The notes under the pieces are model-generated. The model was not told the DNA's origin and searched no databases. It saw only the letters and a list, made by a program, of their open reading frames with translations. Shown here piece by piece: positions 60,345 through 64,000 of a stretch of DNA of 64,000 bases. How positions within the stretch are numbered: position 1 is the stretch's first letter; the number at the start of each line of letters is the position of its first letter. Made by a program: the position numbers and the translations under genes. The DNA comes from Nemopilema nomurai (lineage: Eukaryota; Cnidaria; Scyphozoa; Rhizostomeae; Rhizostomatidae), in NCBI GenBank assembly GCA_003864495.1, contig ML133455.1, forward strand, positions 3,339,767 through 3,403,766, in the 5' to 3' direction.

Positions 60345-61699
60345 TCAACCTCGTTATGAATGGCTATGCTGAGACGTCGCGACATTTCCCAGCTCTTGTT
60401 GATCAATTGCACGTTCATGTTTAACCACCATAGGCAAGCGGCTCACTTCGAAGTATGGTTGTTGCATAATGGCACCCATGAACTAGGCCTAACGACAATC
60501 TCAATTATGTATGTTAATAAGGTTGCTTGTCGATATAAGTCTCACTAATTTTCGTTTTAATGTGCCAAGTTGTCATAGCTTTTAATAACCTGGTGATGAC
60601 CACGTGTGGTGCTGCTAGAACTTGGCTATGCCCAGTCCTCTGCAGCCTACTGCCCCCTTCCACCATCCCTTCCTCCACCCCTTCCCCCTTTGGATGGCTG
60701 TGATGAGGAAACGATGATTAAATTTCCTGTTCAAAGTGGAAAGGTCAAAGAACTTTCAAAGTGGAAAGGTTTTTGTCCTAGGAGTTTAATTTACTTAGGA
60801 ACTTGAACATTGTCCTTATGTTCAGTATCAAAAGGAGCTGAATAGGACGACTCGTTTCGCCTTTTTTTGTAAGATAAAGTCATTTCCTCTGCGATTCATC
60901 AATTCATAATTGTAATTTTCCATTGAATTATAATAATAATAATATTAATGCCAGTCATTCCAAGGCGTCGACCTCTTGTTCCTCGAGCAATGGTTGTGGA
61001 AAATGTTTCAAAAAGTATTGCGTTGTTCAGTGACTGCAAGGGTGCTGTCAAGCCGTGTCCACCTTTTCCATCGATAACAAACTAAACCTCATAATGCTAG
61101 AAAAAGGGCTTTAAATAGTGAATTTTCGAATGAGGAATTATCTGACTTGACAATGTCATCCTTAGTATTCTACAACATTCCATTTCCCATTCGTGGAGAC
61201 ATGGATGATTGTAATGTGTGGAAATACTGTAAAACTGATTAATTTATGCATAGTGTTGTAATTGATGTAATTTATGCATAGTTGTGATTGAGTGATATTT
61301 ACAAACTTTGTTCTCTGAATATGCAGACACAATGGAGAAAATGTTTTCCGAAACCCTTCGAATTTACAGAAATTGCACGATATTTCAATGACTTAATGCA
61401 AAATATCATTGGCGTCGATGTTTCCAAAGCAAAACAACTAATACTAAGATGGTGGCAGGATTCAACTTTCAACGCGCCCTCCTTCCATGGTGAAAAACAA
61501 CGAAAGAGTGCGCTTTCGTCTAGAGCTAACTTGCAAACAAACTCGTAGAATTTGCACACGTTTTGAATCAGGAATCACTAAGACCTGCTCATGTGGTGAT
61601 GAATTATGCATGCACTCGTGAAGTGTTTGTGTTTTGATGGGGAATTGCGCAACCAGCGCTGATGCCTCATGACGCAATTACACCTGGTCAACTGGCTAG
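60345..61699. other. Intergenic after the ABCA gene
   Basis: Mostly AT-rich and non-coding. A plus-strand frame at 61288-61548 (86 residues, with an acceptor-like AG before ACACAATGG) has a protein-like composition, but no family is recognised and there is no partner exon. I leave it unassigned. Confidence 0.5.
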
Positions 61700-62310
61700 A
61701 ATGATTAACTGAAGGATGGAAATAAAAATGCTTTAGAGAAGAGAATGCATTAGATAAGAGAATGGTTAAATAGAGGCTGGAGATGAGAATGTTTTAGAGA
61801 AGAGAATGCTTTAGAGAAGAGAATGGTTAATTAGAGGCTGGAAATGAAAATGCTTTAGAAAAGAGAATGCTTTAGAGAAGAGAATTGTTAATTAGAGGCT
61901 GGAGATGAGAATGCATTAGAGAAGAGAATGTTTTAGAGAAGAGAATGGTTAAATAGAGGCTGGAGATGAGAATGCATTAGAGAAGAGAATGTTTCAGAGA
62001 AGAGAATGCTTTAAAGGAGAGAATGCTTTGGAGAAGAGAATGCATCAGAGAAGAGAATGTTTTAGAGAAGAGAATGCTTTAAAGAAGAGAATGGCTAACT
62101 AGAGGCTGGAGATTAAAATGCTTTAGAGAAGAGAATGCTTGAGAGACGAGCATGATTTAGAGAAGAGAATGCTTTAGAGAAGAAAATGCTTGAGAGACGA
62201 GCATGGTTTAGAGAGGGGAATGCTTTAGAGAAGAGAATGCTTTAGAGAAGAGAATGCTTTAGAGAAGAGAATGCTTTAGAGAGAGAATGGTTAACTAGAG
62301 GCTAGAGACA
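61700..62310. repeat. Purine-rich composite tandem repeat
   Basis: Dozens of copies of a roughly 17-base unit (gaatgctttagagaaga) are interspersed with about six copies of a longer motif, (a/g)atggttaa(a/t/c)tagaggctggagatga. The plus strand is strongly purine-rich. It lies about 340 bases upstream of the lectin start codon. Confidence 0.9.
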
Positions 62311-62645
62311 ACACATTGCAATCAGATTTAAACCAAATCTGTTCATTTTGGGAAGATTATTAAAAAAGGGAGGAGGAATAGTGAAAACTTGAATAATCAT
62401 TTATTGATGAAAAGAGCTATAATATGGTTATAAAGCATTGGTGAGAACTTGTTAGCCTGCAAGAGCTTCATTTAAGTTTACTAAACATATTTGCTGTTTG
62501 TGTCAGAGCTGTACAGATACCTGTGCAGTTACCTGCATTGCATAGCCAATGGCATGATCAAGACCTCGCGCTAGCAACAGGATAAAGCTTGGTGGGAAGA
62601 AGCACCTTGAAGAGTCGGACACTCGGAGAGACAACTGGTCAGGAA

Positions 62646-63670
62646 ATGACGCGGACTCGCTGCGGAGCGAATGGGGTCATCTTGACGACATTGTTGCAAG
62701 TGCTGTGCGTGTCATCAGAGTCCGTCGACGGCACCTTTCACTTGCTCAACTACCATGGGCTCGGAGTCGGCTTTGACAACGACACCAAGGTGCTGAATAC
62801 CCAACGCATGCTCAATCAAAGGTTTCGATGGAATGGACCGTTCCTAGTGCACGTGCCAACAGGCCATTGCGTGGCTCCGTTAAAAGAAGGCAGTGTTCTG
62901 CTAACACTGTCAGCACATTGCATCGGTAATAATAGTTACTTTAGGTTTGAGCCCCAAGGTCGCGTAATTAGGCATCTCAAATCTGGCAAGTGCCTCAGAA
63001 CAGCGGGTAATACCATGTCAAGTGGAGAGGTAGTATTGCTGCAGGGTTGCCAAGGAAACAGCAGCCAGTTTTGGCAGATGCCTGAGGCCCTATACGTCAT
63101 TCGGCACTTTGGTGGCCTCTGTTGGGTGTACCTCGACGTCTACGATGTCATCAAGCTGCAGAAGACCCACATCTGTGATCGCTTTGTCTTCGACGACAAT
63201 TGGCGTTTGAAGCACTATAGAACAGGCAAGTGCGTCCACTTCTATTTGGGGCTTCTGCGTCTCAAGCCAGACTGCACGACAACCGAAAGCAGTTTCAACA
63301 CAACAGCCGCTGCGGCGCTAAGAGGTCTGGCGTCTGGGCAGTGTGTTAGGCCGTGGGCCGGAGGCGCCGCACCGGCGCCAGGCACTGACCTCGTTCTGGC
63401 TGATTGCGTGGATGAAGACCAATTCAGGTTTCGCCTTGATCTCGACAAGGGTGAGTAGGATCTCAATTAAGTTGTTCCTGGTTGCACCACTGCTGCCCAA
63501 AGGCCTTTCAAAGTTCAATGGTACTTTTTCGGTTTCACCTAAAATAACCATGTAGGTTGTTTTTGTTCTCGTTGGCATACTGTCACTGTCTCTCTTATTC
63601 AGAACCCAGAAGAAGTCACGGTTCCACGGCTGCCAGCAGAAGGAAGGCTTTGCTTATAAATGTTCAGTAA
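62646..63670 (+). CDS. Secreted ricin-B-type (beta-trefoil) lectin-like protein
   Basis: Two exons, 62646-63450 and 63603-63670, joined in phase 1 for 290 residues. An in-frame TAA at 62583 and a leader-like sequence support the ATG at 62646. Residues 1-24 form a signal peptide (basic start, hydrophobic GVILTTLLQVLCV, then SSES). The mature part repeats [S/T]G-x-C motifs at 72, 113, 193 and 230 and one QFW (141-143), the Q-x-W hallmark of ricin-B folds, consistent with three or more beta-trefoil subdomains. The unit SGQCVRPWAGG...GTDLVLADC is typical of lectin-like proteins in non-bilaterian animals. Only one Q-x-W survives, so sugar binding may be limited. Exon 2 adds a basic tail (EPRRSHGSTAASRRK). 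No transmembrane helix is seen. An acceptor at 62580 may precede the leader. Confidence 0.8.
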
Positions 63671-63779
63671 TTCTATAAATATCATGTTTCACGAAAATGC
63701 TCCATTGATATAAATGTTCAGTAATTCTATAAATATCATGTTTCACGAAAATGCTCCATTGATATAAATGTTCCATAAC
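63655..63779. repeat. 54-bp tandem duplication over the lectin stop codon
   Basis: Two perfect 54-base copies (63655-63708 and 63709-63762) begin tataaatgttcagtaattct, and a third truncated copy follows. The lectin stop TAA (63668-63670) is inside the first copy. Confidence 0.92.
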
Positions 63780-64000
63780 ATGTGACAGAGGAAGGCGTAG
63801 TTGCTTAGGTCATTTCTCTGGTGCTTGCTCCTTTCAAAATTGCCCGGATTGAGTGCACTTTTATACTAAGGAACTAGTTTACAAGTAGTCATGGGTAGGA
63901 CAAGAAGTTCAGTGTTGAAGTTTTTAATCTGGTAAAAATGATAAAAGCAGCTGCAGCTAGGCAGTATCAGGCAAAAAGGCTGCTAGCGTAGGTTAGGGTC
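63780..64000. other. 3' flank of the lectin gene
   Basis: No coding sequence or clear signal recognised up to the window end. Confidence 0.5.

Noticed and set aside
61288..61559. 86-residue frames on both strands after the ABCA gene
   Set aside because: Overlapping frames on both strands, no family match and no partner exon; kept only as a remark.

Overview
This is a stretch of animal nuclear genome. Every gene is split by spliceosomal introns, and all four recognisable genes lie on the plus strand. The gene set (an RFX1/2/3-type transcription factor, a full-length ABCA1-like transporter, a secreted ricin-B-like lectin), the moderate AT-richness, the intron sizes (mostly 100-1000 bases) and the lectin style with repeated [S/T]G-x-C motifs suggest an early-branching animal. 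I favour a cnidarian, but a sponge cannot be excluded from this window alone.

Layout. (1) About 2.5-20.7 kb: an RFX1/2/3-type gene, 15 coding exons and 780 residues, with one intron of about 10.4 kb that may hide an alternative first exon. (2) 20.7-27.4 kb: intergenic, dominated by a 19-unit 63-bp minisatellite and containing a candidate RFX X-box. (3) 27.4-36.2 kb: a ten-exon gene for a 1323-residue, mostly disordered and coiled-coil protein; it is not firmly identified but weakly resembles the C-terminal part of the ciliary protein CPLANE1. (4) 37.4-60.3 kb: an ABCA1-like full transporter, 47 coding exons and 2267 residues in my model. (5) 62.6-63.7 kb: a secreted ricin-B-type beta-trefoil lectin in two exons. 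I rebuilt exon boundaries by hand. In each of the four models the splice phases join and the total coding length is a multiple of three.

Most striking observation: the ABCA transporter carries a P-type trefoil domain (six cysteines in the family spacing) inside its first extracellular domain. It is encoded by a single symmetric phase 1-1 exon, the signature of exon shuffling. I do not know of a described ABCA protein with this architecture. That exon also has two usable in-frame donors, one GC and one GT.

Possible links between genes: RFX1/2/3 factors control ciliary genes through X-boxes. A candidate X-box lies upstream of gene 3, whose best tentative relative is a ciliary protein, so the first two genes may form a regulator-target pair. 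This is inference. The transporter and the lectin show no evident functional link to them or to each other.
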